Below, one piece after another: positions 41,974-49,760 of a DNA stretch of 49,789 nt. The notes under the pieces were generated by a model that worked only from the letters and a program-made list of their open reading frames with translations, did not search any database and was not told the DNA's origin. The DNA comes from an uncultured Eubacteriales bacterium. GTDB taxonomy: Bacteria > Bacillota > Clostridia > Peptostreptococcales > Anaerovoracaceae. The stretch's first letter is position 1; each line of letters begins with the position of its first letter. Location: assembly GCA_902773665.1 (NCBI GenBank), contig CACYFF010000018.1, positions 1 through 49,789 of the forward strand. Reading direction: 5' to 3'. A program made the position numbers and the translations under genes.

Positions 41974-42213
41974 ATGTGTAAGATACCGGTCATCGATCTG
42001 TCTGCGACCGGGCAGAACATCGCAAGGCTGAGGATCGAGGCAGGCATGTCGGTAAAGGACCTGCAGGATATCTTCGGCTTTGCGAACCCGCAGGCGATCT
42101 ACAAGTGGCAGAACGGTCTTTGCCTGCCGACCCTGGACAACCTGGTGATCCTGGCAGCAGCGCTGGGTGTAGGGCTGGATGAGATCGTTGTGTATCGGGC
42201 GGCCTGCGCGTAG
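41974..42213 (+). CDS. Small XRE-type helix-turn-helix regulator
   Basis: A 79-residue DNA-binding protein. The helix-turn-helix is QNIARLRIEAGMSVKDLQDI with FGFANPQAIYKWQNG as recognition part, followed by LPTLDNLVILAAALGVGLDEIV, the standard XRE ending. The start is ATG 41974 with GGAG 9 bases upstream, inside the right flank of the inverted repeat above; a GTG at 41929 would precede that repeat. It lies between rtcB and thpR and could control either. A stretch of 254 bases without a clear gene follows. Confidence 0.85.
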   Translation: MCKIPVIDLSATGQNIARLRIEAGMSVKDLQDIFGFANPQAIYKWQNGLCLPTLDNLVILAAALGVGLDEIVVYRAACA

Positions 42214-42321
42214 CAGCATGCTGCAAATCATTATCTCAGCAACGGTCTTCTAAACCGTCCCTCCCCAAGATGGTTGTTCTCAGTTGTGAGAGGCATATAT
42301 GCCAATTTGCAAAAGTAAAGC

Positions 42322-42403
42322 AAAAAGACTTAGAAAATCTAAGTCTTTTTTCGTTTATGAGTGAAAATGACTTAGATATTGGCCGTAATCTAAGTCATTT
42401 TTT
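42322..42403. terminator. Two tandem hairpins sharing the GACTTAGA core
   Basis: Hairpin 1: AAAAAGACTTAGA (42322-42334) with TCTAAGTCTTTTT (42338-42350), followed by T. Hairpin 2: AAAATGACTTAGAT (42364-42377) with ATCTAAGTCATTTT (42388-42401), followed by Ts. Both are perfect and A/T-flanked, so each can work in either direction. The shared stem GACTTAGA suggests duplication. The 42214-42321 stretch before them holds no gene I can support. Confidence 0.75.
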
Positions 42404-42467
42404 GAAAATCCTTCGAAATGGCATAAGATATCTAAGACACTAATCGAAAGTTGTAAAAATGGCATAG

Positions 42468-42692
42468 ATGCGGTCCGGCATTACACAGGCAGCCCGAGGG
42501 CTTGGCGAAATGATAGTTTCTGAAAATTGTGAAAGGGTCAAAGGATCTGTCGTGACCCAATGGCATAAGCCGAGATCGTCAACGGGTCGGCCGCAACCCC
42601 AGCTTGTTTCGCACAGAGACCTTGCATTCCCGGCAAGCCCAATTAGAATAATATTAGAAACAGTTCGCGCACAGTTGGCCGATCCACCATGA
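42468..42692 (+). CDS. Uncertain 74-residue reading frame before thpR
   Basis: The frame begins MRSGITQAARGLGEMIVSEN and ends ETVRAQLADPP, with its TGA overlapping the thpR start as ATGA. thpR itself has no visible Shine-Dalgarno, so coupling to this frame would explain its translation. However, this frame also lacks a ribosome binding site, has unusual composition and matches nothing I know. The motif AATGGCATA recurs three times around it (about 42417, 42459 and 42560), which hints at decayed or repeated DNA. Treat as doubtful. Confidence 0.25.
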   Translation: MRSGITQAARGLGEMIVSENCERVKGSVVTQWHKPRSSTGRPQPQLVSHRDLAFPASPIRIILETVRAQLADPP

Positions 42693-43210
42693 GACTATTC
42701 ATCGCAATACAACTGAACGAGGAAATGCGGAATCTGCTGGGCGATATCCAGGACAGCTACCGCAGGATGGCGGTCCGGGGGAACTATACGCCCGCCGAAA
42801 ACCTGCATTTAACGCTTGCCTTTATCGGCGAATACGATGACCCGGACAAGGTCCTGGAGGCGCTGGAGGCCGTGTCGTTTCAGCCGTTCCGGATCTCGCT
42901 GGACCGGACCGGCTGTTTTGGCGACCTGCACTGGGCCGGGATCGCGGACAGCCCGCAGCTCGAAAATCTCGTAAAACAGATCCGGCACGCTCTGGCGGAT
43001 GCAGGGATCCCGTTCGATAAAAAGCGGTTTAGAGCACATATTACCTTCCTGCGAAGGGCGACATTTCCACGCGGCGCAAAGACTCCGTTTCCGGGTATCA
43101 AAACGGCAAACATGCTGGTCGAAGAGATCGCTCTGATGTGTTCGACACGGGGCAAGCACGGCATGATCTATACGAAGATCGGGGCCGTAGAGGCGAGAAA
43201 CGTACTATGA
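42689..43210 (+). CDS. thpR: RNA 2',3'-cyclic 3'-phosphodiesterase (2H family)
   Basis: A 173-residue 2H phosphoesterase that opens 2',3'-cyclic phosphate ends of RNA (and in vitro can ligate tRNA halves). Both HxTx motifs are intact: HLTLAF (about 41-46) and HITFLRR (about 118-124). The N-terminus MRLFIAIQLNEE is standard. No Shine-Dalgarno is seen before the ATG. It overlaps the next gene by ATGA. It works on the same kind of RNA end as RtcB, encoded 0.8 kb upstream. Confidence 0.92.
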   Translation: MRLFIAIQLNEEMRNLLGDIQDSYRRMAVRGNYTPAENLHLTLAFIGEYDDPDKVLEALEAVSFQPFRISLDRTGCFGDLHWAGIADSPQLENLVKQIRHALADAGIPFDKKRFRAHITFLRRATFPRGAKTPFPGIKTANMLVEEIALMCSTRGKHGMIYTKIGAVEARNVL

Positions 43211-44217
43211 AACGAGCAGAACAATTAAAACAGATCTATAACCTGCAGCCTCACGAAGAGGGCGGCTATTTTACGGAAGTGTATACGGCACCTTTCGAAA
43301 AAGACGGCAGGGCGCTGTCCGGCAGCATCTATTTCCTGCTGGACAGGGAAGAGACCTCCCGTTTTCATCGGATCGATTGCGACGAGGTCTGGTATTTCCA
43401 CGAAGGCTGCGGGATGATGATCACTGTGCTGATGGACGGGTCACAGAAGGAACTTCTGCTGGGCAGCGATCTGGAACGGGGCGACCGGGCGATGGTCGTC
43501 GTCCCAAAAGGCAGTGTGTTTGCCGCGGCAAATCTGGATCCGCAGGGGTATACCTTCGTTTCCTGTATGACCACGCCTAAGTTTTCCTACGACGGATTCC
43601 AGTTGATCGTCTCCGTCGCTGAGATGCGGCAGGCGGATGCGAGAACCATTGCAAACGGCACGCCTTCGATAGAACTGATGCGCAGAGCTGCCCAGGGCAT
43701 TTTCGATGCGTATGACGGATGGATGGGTCACAGAACGCTGGTGATCTGCGGCAGCGGCAACAACGGCGGAGACGGCTATGCGCTGGCGGAGATCCTGTCA
43801 ACGCATGGCTATCCTGTGGAGATCCTGCGCGTATCGAATAAGTTTTCGGAGGATGGCCGGTATTATTATGAAAAGTGCCGGGCTCTTGATGTTCCGGTGT
43901 TTACGTACAAAGAGACCTTCGATTTCTCCGGCTACGATATCCTCGTAGACTGCATGCTGGGTACGGGCTTTTCCGGCGTTCCCAGGGAGCCGGTCGTCGG
44001 GGCGATCCTGCGGGTCAACGAGGCGAAAGAAAAGGGCGCATTCGTGATCTCCGCGGACATCAACAGCGGGATGAACGGCGACACCGGCGAAGCGGAGATG
44101 GCCGTCAAGAGCGATCTGACGGTATCGATCGGATATCTGAAGCACGGCCTGCTGCAGGGCAAAGCAAAGGAGCTGATCGGCCGGCTGGTGAATGTGGAGA
44201 TCGGAATAGAACTATGA
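43207..44217 (+). CDS. Fusion of a DUF985 cupin domain with NAD(P)HX epimerase (NnrE/YjeF-N)
   Basis: A 336-residue two-domain protein. Residues 1-140 form a Cupin_5/DUF985 domain (LQPHEEGGYFTEVYTAPF, SSIYFLL-like and FHRIDCDEVWYFHEG). Residues about 145-336 form a YjeF-N/NnrE domain (LMRRAAQGIFDAY, ICGSGNNGGDGYALAEIL, DCMLGTGFSG, ADINSGMNGDTG), which epimerises damaged NAD(P)HX. The partner dehydratase domain NnrD, usually fused to NnrE in bacteria, is missing. The start at 43207 overlaps the thpR stop (ATGA), giving tight coupling. The unusual fusion suggests a repair or sensing role, which is not proven. Confidence 0.85.
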   Translation: MKRAEQLKQIYNLQPHEEGGYFTEVYTAPFEKDGRALSGSIYFLLDREETSRFHRIDCDEVWYFHEGCGMMITVLMDGSQKELLLGSDLERGDRAMVVVPKGSVFAAANLDPQGYTFVSCMTTPKFSYDGFQLIVSVAEMRQADARTIANGTPSIELMRRAAQGIFDAYDGWMGHRTLVICGSGNNGGDGYALAEILSTHGYPVEILRVSNKFSEDGRYYYEKCRALDVPVFTYKETFDFSGYDILVDCMLGTGFSGVPREPVVGAILRVNEAKEKGAFVISADINSGMNGDTGEAEMAVKSDLTVSIGYLKHGLLQGKAKELIGRLVNVEIGIEL

Positions 44218-44240
44218 AGAATGCGAAAGAGGGTGAGCCC

Positions 44241-45434
44241 ATGCAACATCAATACGATTTTGACAGACCCATCGACAGACGGAACACCAATTCGTTTAAA
44301 TGGGACATTCCCGAGCGGCACATGGGTACGGAAGACGTGCTGGGCATGTGGACGGCGGACATGGATTTTCAGAGCCCTGCACCGATGCTCCAGACGCTTC
44401 GGGAGAGGCTCGATCACGGGGTGCTGGGCTACACGATCCGCGGACCGAAGTATTACGAGATTATCCAGAACTGGCTGCAGCGCCGCTATGGATGGGAACT
44501 GGACAAAGATTCGATCCACTTCTGTCCGCCGGGCGTAATTCCTGCCGTCTGCATGCTCGTCGAGCTGCTCACAAAGCCGGGGGATGCGGTCTTCGCTTTT
44601 ATGCCGAACTACGATTCGCTGTACGGGGCTGCGGAATCCATGGGCCGGCGCCTGGTGACCGCACCATTGTCCTGCAGTACGCAGGGGCCTTTAAGGTGCG
44701 CGGACTGGAAAATGGACCTGGACGCCTTCGAAAGGGCGGCTGTCGAAAACGACATTCATCTTGCGCTGTTCTGCTCGCCGCACAATCCGGTAGGCCGCGT
44801 CTGGACGGCAGAAGAGCTGTCGGAATTTGCGGCGGTCTGTCGGCGTCACGACATCTTCGTGATCTCAGACGAGGTCCACTGCGATATCGTCCGTCCGGGG
44901 GTCAAACACATTCCTATGGGGAGCGTGCCGGGCATGGAAGACCGCAGCGCCACGCTGATGAGCCCGAACAAGAGCTTTAACGTCGCCGGTCTGATGACTG
45001 CCAGCGTGTTTATCCCGAACCGGCAGGTGATGGCGGCGTTCCGTAAAAAACTGTCGGCCTGGGCGATGACGCTGGACACTGTCTTTGGTACCCTGGCGGT
45101 GGAAAAACTGTATTCCGACCCTGCCTGCGAGGAATGGCTGGATCAGGTGAATGCTTATCTTACCGCAAATCTGGAATACGCGGCGGACTATATCGCGCAA
45201 AACATTCCAAGCATTAAGACTTATGTTCCGGAGGGCACCTATCTCCTGTGGCTGGATTGTTCGGACACGGCATTCCGCGGGGATGCGCTGTGCGAACATC
45301 TGGTAAAAGATCTGAAATTGGATCTGTGCGACGGGCGGGAGTTCGATCCGTCCCGGGACGATCATATGAGGCTGAACTGCGCCTGCACCCGCGCTACGCT
45401 GCGGGAGGCGCTGAAGAGGCTGGAGAGGATCTGA
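44241..45434 (+). CDS. MalY/PatB-type cystathionine beta-lyase / aminotransferase
   Basis: A PLP-dependent fold-type I enzyme of 397 residues that likely cleaves C-S bonds of cystathionine or cysteine conjugates. The N-terminus YDFDRPIDRRNTNSFKWD, WTADMDFQSP, SPHNPVGRVW, SDEVHCDIV and the PLP lysine in MSPNKSFNVAGL are MalY/PatB hallmarks. The start is ATG 44241 with GAGGGTGAG upstream. An in-frame ATG at 44214 overlaps the previous stop (ATGA) and is also possible. Either way it belongs to the thpR operon. Confidence 0.9.
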   Translation: MQHQYDFDRPIDRRNTNSFKWDIPERHMGTEDVLGMWTADMDFQSPAPMLQTLRERLDHGVLGYTIRGPKYYEIIQNWLQRRYGWELDKDSIHFCPPGVIPAVCMLVELLTKPGDAVFAFMPNYDSLYGAAESMGRRLVTAPLSCSTQGPLRCADWKMDLDAFERAAVENDIHLALFCSPHNPVGRVWTAEELSEFAAVCRRHDIFVISDEVHCDIVRPGVKHIPMGSVPGMEDRSATLMSPNKSFNVAGLMTASVFIPNRQVMAAFRKKLSAWAMTLDTVFGTLAVEKLYSDPACEEWLDQVNAYLTANLEYAADYIAQNIPSIKTYVPEGTYLLWLDCSDTAFRGDALCEHLVKDLKLDLCDGREFDPSRDDHMRLNCACTRATLREALKRLERI

Positions 45435-45440
45435 TCGGAT

Positions 45441-45728
45441 ATGAAGATCTGGCTGGACGATCTGCGGGACACGCCTGCAGGATACACAAGAGCATACTGC
45501 GTCGCGGATGCGAAAAATCTGATCGAAGACTGCGAGCGGCGGGGCGAAAGAATTGAAGTGATCGACCTGGACTACGATCTCGGCATGTATGAGTTCTATG
45601 GCGGGAAAGGGATCCGGCTGCTGGAGTGGCTTCACGAGCGTGGTACGCACTACCCCTGCGAGGTTCACTCGACGCATCATTACGGCAAGCCGGAGATGGA
45701 ACGGTATATCTGGTGGAATTGGGTGTAA
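45441..45728 (+). CDS. Cyclic-phosphate-receiver-like (cREC) protein
   Basis: A 95-residue receiver-like protein. The pattern IWLDDLRDTP at the N-terminus, VIDLDYDLG in the middle and EVHSTHHYG near the end matches what databases call the cyclic-phosphate processing receiver domain (assignment from memory). The name reflects a prediction, from comparative genomics, that such domains handle cyclic-phosphate nucleotides or RNA ends. It starts 6 bases after the MalY-like stop. The placement after thpR and near rtcB is notable. Activity is unproven. Confidence 0.75.
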   Translation: MKIWLDDLRDTPAGYTRAYCVADAKNLIEDCERRGERIEVIDLDYDLGMYEFYGGKGIRLLEWLHERGTHYPCEVHSTHHYGKPEMERYIWWNWV

Positions 45729-45816
45729 AGCAGAATAACAAAGTCGGCGAAGATGGAGAAAATAGTTTCGGAGAAAAACTTCGGCTGATAAAGCCGAATC
45801 TGTGAGGTGAACGGGC

Positions 45817-46026
45817 GTGAAGATCGAGTGGGTGGAAGGCTTTGAAATCATGGCTGCCGCTGAAAACGGCAAAATCGTAATATCTGCAAACAGAGAGGGC
45901 TTGCTCTCGCTGGCAAAACACCTGACGGCACTTGCAGACAGTGAACCGGGAGAGCATGTCCATTACGATGAATACAACTCTCTCGAAAGCGGCTCGGCAG
46001 AAATCATTATTGAAAGAGTTTTGTGA
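45817..46026 (+). CDS. Imm32-like immunity protein
   Basis: A 69-residue protein starting at GTG 45817 with GAGGTGAAC upstream. The sequence LLSLAKHLTALAD, HVHYDEYNSLESGSAEIIIE is the pattern I know from Imm32-family immunity proteins, which neutralise polymorphic toxins. No toxin gene is adjacent, so it may be an orphan immunity gene. The assignment is from memory and a short protein, hence moderate confidence. Confidence 0.65.
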   Translation: MKIEWVEGFEIMAAAENGKIVISANREGLLSLAKHLTALADSEPGEHVHYDEYNSLESGSAEIIIERVL

Positions 46027-46029
46027 AAC

Positions 46030-46431
46030 GTGAAAAGATTTGAACACACCAACAGACCGGGTTTCTGGCTCGGATTTATCGATTTCTTTACTGCAGGTCT
46101 GTTTTTCCTGATCTACATGCCGATGGGGCTTCAAAACGAATTGGAGAGCATTCTTGGCCATAAAGTGCGTCCGTATTGGCAGGCTTATCTGCTTGGCATA
46201 CCGGATCTGTTTATCTATCCACTGGTATGGATGGCAAGGATCGCGGAAGAGCTGAAAACCAAGGCTGAGGAACTTGGAATAGAAGGTCCTCACACATCCT
46301 GGAAGCATATGTTCTGGTGGAACTTGCTGGGATGTCTGTGCTTCGGACCCATGATCGCAACCGGGCGGTTTTTTAAGACGCTCAACCAGATCGAGACAGA
46401 ATTGAACAAAAACATTCCGGAGGGAGAGTAA
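46030..46431 (+). CDS. DUF4234-like membrane protein
   Basis: A 133-residue protein with two or three membrane helices (about 12-30 WLGFIDFFTAGLFFLIYMP, 50-66 AYLLGIPDLFIYPLVW, 97-112) and DUF4234-like sequence. It starts at GTG 46030, three bases after the Imm32-like stop, with only a weak ribosome binding site, so it is probably coupled. Its stop overlaps the next ATG (TAATG). Function unknown. Confidence 0.65.
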   Translation: MKRFEHTNRPGFWLGFIDFFTAGLFFLIYMPMGLQNELESILGHKVRPYWQAYLLGIPDLFIYPLVWMARIAEELKTKAEELGIEGPHTSWKHMFWWNLLGCLCFGPMIATGRFFKTLNQIETELNKNIPEGE

Positions 46432-47867
46432 TGTTTACCGTCGATTACAAAACGCTCACGCTGTCCTTTAACGAATTTCATGATGTTTCGGACAAGGATA
46501 TGCCGGAGTACGGAGAATACTGCCTGCTCGAACTGAAGAACGGGGACTATACCGCAGGCGGCTGGCTTCCCTCCGGAAACGGGCACAGTGCAGCGGGGAA
46601 GTTCCTCCGCGGAACCGCCGACACGGTCGATTCGGAAGAGGTGGCAAGATGGCATTCCCTGGATCGCTATGACCTTACGGAAATCCTGGAAGACGAGGAG
46701 ATCGGCTGGATCAACCTCGGGCCGGAAGAAGAGGGGATCCGCGGCGCTCAATTTGACGGCTTCAAATCCTTTGCAGACAGAAAGAACCCGAAAGAGGAAC
46801 AGTTCTGCCTTTTGATCATGAAGAACGGCAGCCTGGCGGCCGGCAGATGGAACAAGTGGCGAGGCGAAGCCGGCGGCGCTTTTATTTATTCGTCAGCGCT
46901 GGCAAGCCATAGTTGGGACGAGGTATGGGCTTGGACGCCGCTCAGTTCGGATGAGTACTTCGCGATGGAGGTGGAACGGGAGGCCGAAAAAAAGCGGGAA
47001 AAGAAACTGAATAAGAACCCTTCGGTGGACCCGGAACTGTTCAAATATGGATTGGACATTAACGCGTATTACGAAAAGGCTTTGGAAAAGCTGCGCGGAG
47101 AGTTCTATTGGGCGACGCTTCCGATGATGAAGAAGCGCACCCCGGTCTGGCAGATCGCACCCCTTCACGGCAAATATGTCTTCGGCCAGATCGACAAAAA
47201 CTATTACGACGATTCCGACATCGTGACCCCCTGGACAGAGGGAACTACTGCAGACGAGTTCATCGAGTTTCTGTGCAGCTATACGCACGATACGGTGGAA
47301 CATTCGAATCCGGAAGAGAAGTTCAAGTTCGGTACGGACATAAACGTATATCTGGAAAAGGCCTTCGAAAAAGTAAAGAAGGATTACCGCTGGCTCGATA
47401 AAAAGATGCTCGCAAAGAGCTGGCAGTACGATATACAGAAGGTCGACGGAGACCTTGAGTTTGTCCGGAAATATGGAGAGGAGGCGGAGTATTCGGTATT
47501 CGACGTTGAAAGCGCCGAACGGTTTATCGAATGTGTGGAGGGTGACTATCAGAGCGCTGCGCTTGCAGCCAATAAGACCGTGGCAAGCTATGAACCGACC
47601 TTCGGACATATCAGCCTGTACGGCTGGAATCTTGAAAGTTATGTCTTCTACAAGCTGAAGTCGGGGGACTACAAAGTGAGCGTAACCGCCGGGGACCGTG
47701 TGACCGGCGGCAGCAGAGATTTCTTCATTACGCCGTACTGCTTTGAAGCAAAGACCTACGAGGAGTTTCTGGACCGCTATCTGGAGATCGTTCCGGACTA
47801 TTCGTTCGGGCTTGGTAAGAAGGAGCTTCTGCCGGATAAAGAGCTGAAGAAGTTTCTTGGATATTGA
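46431..47867 (+). CDS. Large unrecognised protein with an internal repeat
   Basis: A 478-residue soluble, acidic and aromatic-rich protein I do not recognise. It carries an internal duplication: FKYGLDINAYYEKALEKLRG (about 204-223) and FKFGTDINVYLEKAFEKVKK (about 302-321), each followed by a Tyr/Trp-rich stretch. The N-terminal part has two similar units around YGEYCLLELKNGDYTAGGWLP and EQFCLLIMKNGSLAAGRW. It starts inside the previous stop codon and is part of a run of small accessory genes. Such repeat layouts occur in immunity-like proteins, but no function is claimed. Confidence 0.75.
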   Translation: MFTVDYKTLTLSFNEFHDVSDKDMPEYGEYCLLELKNGDYTAGGWLPSGNGHSAAGKFLRGTADTVDSEEVARWHSLDRYDLTEILEDEEIGWINLGPEEEGIRGAQFDGFKSFADRKNPKEEQFCLLIMKNGSLAAGRWNKWRGEAGGAFIYSSALASHSWDEVWAWTPLSSDEYFAMEVEREAEKKREKKLNKNPSVDPELFKYGLDINAYYEKALEKLRGEFYWATLPMMKKRTPVWQIAPLHGKYVFGQIDKNYYDDSDIVTPWTEGTTADEFIEFLCSYTHDTVEHSNPEEKFKFGTDINVYLEKAFEKVKKDYRWLDKKMLAKSWQYDIQKVDGDLEFVRKYGEEAEYSVFDVESAERFIECVEGDYQSAALAANKTVASYEPTFGHISLYGWNLESYVFYKLKSGDYKVSVTAGDRVTGGSRDFFITPYCFEAKTYEEFLDRYLEIVPDYSFGLGKKELLPDKELKKFLGY

Positions 47868-47886
47868 CGATGTGAAGGAGATCATC

Positions 47887-48507
47887 ATGAACATAAATGC
47901 ACTAAATATACTAGCAGACGCCATATCGGATGTTGGAGCGTGGTGGTGCTGGCATGTGGGTGACGATATGCTGCAGCTGGAGTTCCGTGATGTGCAGCTG
48001 TATGATGAAACAAAAGACGAAAAAGAAACTCATACTACGGATGTTTTGGCTGTGCGCTTCTATGGTCATGTTTTTGCGGTCTTTCTGAATGATCTGAATG
48101 ATATGAACTGGCATGAACGTTTCCGTGATGATGATTCGATCCTTTATCCTGTCGATACCTATGACATGGCATTCGACGATAAGAAAGAGGCTGAGGCGTT
48201 ACTGAATGATTATAGAAACCGGATTCCCGTCAAAGACTTCAAAGGTACAGAAACTCTGTTAACCGCAAAGCACATTTTCTGCGCCCGATGTGATGCGGTG
48301 GGCTTTATCGTTGGCGGAGATGAAATAGAGATCGTAGGGGAAAAGGGAAAATATACGGAAGAAGAAATAGAGCCGCTGTCAAGAAAGTGGTGGGAATACT
48401 GGAAAGACTACTGGCGTTTAAGAGGGACGCGTGACGCCTTGCCCAAAGACTATGCCTGCGAAGTGACGATTCCCGTGGATAAGGATTCTCCTCAGGGGGA
48501 ATGGTAG
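47887..48507 (+). CDS. Unrecognised 206-residue protein, possibly immunity-like
   Basis: A soluble acidic protein, 206 residues from ATG 47887 (MNINALNILAD) with GAAGGAG ideally placed; an earlier start at 47857 overlaps the previous gene. It is rich in Trp, Asp and Tyr (WWCWHVGDDMLQLEF, RKWWEYWKDYWRLRG) and holds one CARC pair. These traits, and its neighbours, resemble small accessory immunity genes, but I know no family match. Confidence 0.65.
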   Translation: MNINALNILADAISDVGAWWCWHVGDDMLQLEFRDVQLYDETKDEKETHTTDVLAVRFYGHVFAVFLNDLNDMNWHERFRDDDSILYPVDTYDMAFDDKKEAEALLNDYRNRIPVKDFKGTETLLTAKHIFCARCDAVGFIVGGDEIEIVGEKGKYTEEEIEPLSRKWWEYWKDYWRLRGTRDALPKDYACEVTIPVDKDSPQGEW

Positions 48508-49325
48508 GGTACATGATACTGGATGCATGTAACGAAAGCATAAATATCAATGGATCTGACTGCGATTATATCCGCTTCGGAAAAGGCAAGAATGCGATCA
48601 TCATGCTTCCGGGAGTTGGGGACGGATTTAAGACAGCGAAAGGTATGGCTCTACCATTTGCCCTGATGTACAGATGCTTCGCGGAGAATTTCAGAGTGTA
48701 TGTTTTCAGCAGAAGAAACGATATGCCTGAAGGGTTCACCACCGCTGATATGGCAGATGATCTGGATGTCATCATGGACGCTCTGAACATAGGACCTGCA
48801 AGCATATTCGGCGTATCTCAGGGCGGCATGATAGCGCAGCAGATGGCGATCCGTCATCCGGACAAGGTGAGAAGTCTCGTTCTTGCGGTCACTGCGTCCC
48901 GCCCAAATGAGATCATGAAGGAAACTCTTGAAACATGGCTCGAAATGGCTGACAGAGGGGATCACAAGGGCATTATGCTCGATACCGCGGAGCGATCCTA
49001 CACCGGAGGCTATCTTAAACGCGCCAGAATGATAAACAGGATGATCGCCGCCGCAAAGCCTAAAGACTATATGCGGTTCAGGATCCTCTGCAGATCCTGC
49101 CTTGAACATGACGTTTACGATGATCTTCATAAGATCATCTGCCCGGCGCTGATCATAGGCGCGGATCAGGATAAGGTACTGGGGCCGGCGGCATCGATAG
49201 AAATGCAGGGAGAGATCCCCAATAGCCAACTGTACATGTATGAAGGTTACAGCCACGGAGTATATGAACAGGCAAAAGATTTCAACGCAAGGGTATTGAG
49301 ATATCTGATGCAGCTTATCGTATGA
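48501..49325 (+). CDS. Alpha/beta hydrolase
   Basis: A 274-residue alpha/beta-fold hydrolase. The nucleophile elbow is GVSQGG (Ser), the acid is in IIGADQDKVLG and the histidine in GYSHGVY; the oxyanion region is MLPGVGDG. The start at 48501 overlaps the previous stop; an in-frame ATG at 48513 is an alternative start. The substrate is unknown; esterase or lactonase activity would fit the family. Confidence 0.85.
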   Translation: MVGYMILDACNESININGSDCDYIRFGKGKNAIIMLPGVGDGFKTAKGMALPFALMYRCFAENFRVYVFSRRNDMPEGFTTADMADDLDVIMDALNIGPASIFGVSQGGMIAQQMAIRHPDKVRSLVLAVTASRPNEIMKETLETWLEMADRGDHKGIMLDTAERSYTGGYLKRARMINRMIAAAKPKDYMRFRILCRSCLEHDVYDDLHKIICPALIIGADQDKVLGPAASIEMQGEIPNSQLYMYEGYSHGVYEQAKDFNARVLRYLMQLIV

Positions 49326-49348
49326 TCAGTGTTTGAAAGGAGATCGAC

Positions 49349-49411
49349 ATGGACAAATTCGAGTACAAAGTGGTGACGTTTGACACAAAAGGAAGGACTA
49401 TTAAGTGCTAA
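49349..49411 (+). pseudogene. DUF4177 5' remnant
   Basis: ATG 49349 has a strong GAAAGGAG site, and the first 15 codons (MDKFEYKVVTFDTKG) match the usual N-terminus of DUF4177 proteins. The frame then ends after RTIKC. The rest of that family (about 50 residues) is absent and sequence of the next gene begins immediately. This is the surviving head of a truncated gene; its ribosome binding site may still aid the downstream ABM gene. Confidence 0.6.
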
Positions 49412-49728
49412 CGGTAAATCTCAGATATACAGGGGAAAATGGAGCTGCCCTTGCATTCGCAAAGGAAATGGCTGCATCCGGTACGGTAGATGCGATCCGT
49501 GCAGAGGAAGGCAATATCCGTTACGAATACTATATTTCATTGGATGACCCCCAGACCGTCCTGCTGATCGACAGCTGGCGGGATCAGGCTGCGATCGATG
49601 CGCATCATGCCAGCCCGATGATGAAAACGATCGCCTCGCTGCGGGAAAAGTACGATCTGCATATGACCGTAGAACGTTATGTCGATGCCGGGGAAAATAC
49701 GGCGGATGAGAAGTTTATCCGGAAGTGA
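49405..49728 (+). CDS. ABM-domain protein (putative monooxygenase)
   Basis: A 107-residue single antibiotic-biosynthesis-monooxygenase (ABM) domain. The pattern IRAEEGNIRYEYYISLDDP and LIDSWRDQAAIDAHHASP is that of small quinol/heme-type ABM proteins. The start is GTG 49405 with GGAAGG upstream, overlapping the DUF4177 remnant. ABM proteins act as dimers on varied aromatic substrates; none is indicated here. Confidence 0.8.
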   Translation: MLTVNLRYTGENGAALAFAKEMAASGTVDAIRAEEGNIRYEYYISLDDPQTVLLIDSWRDQAAIDAHHASPMMKTIASLREKYDLHMTVERYVDAGENTADEKFIRK

Positions 49729-49760
49729 AAGACCGGTAAAAGAAGGGCGGTGTTTTGTGC

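Noticed and set aside
42468-42692. Transposase fragment or IS end
   Set aside because: No DDE or HUH motif, no terminal inverted repeats and no target duplication could be identified.
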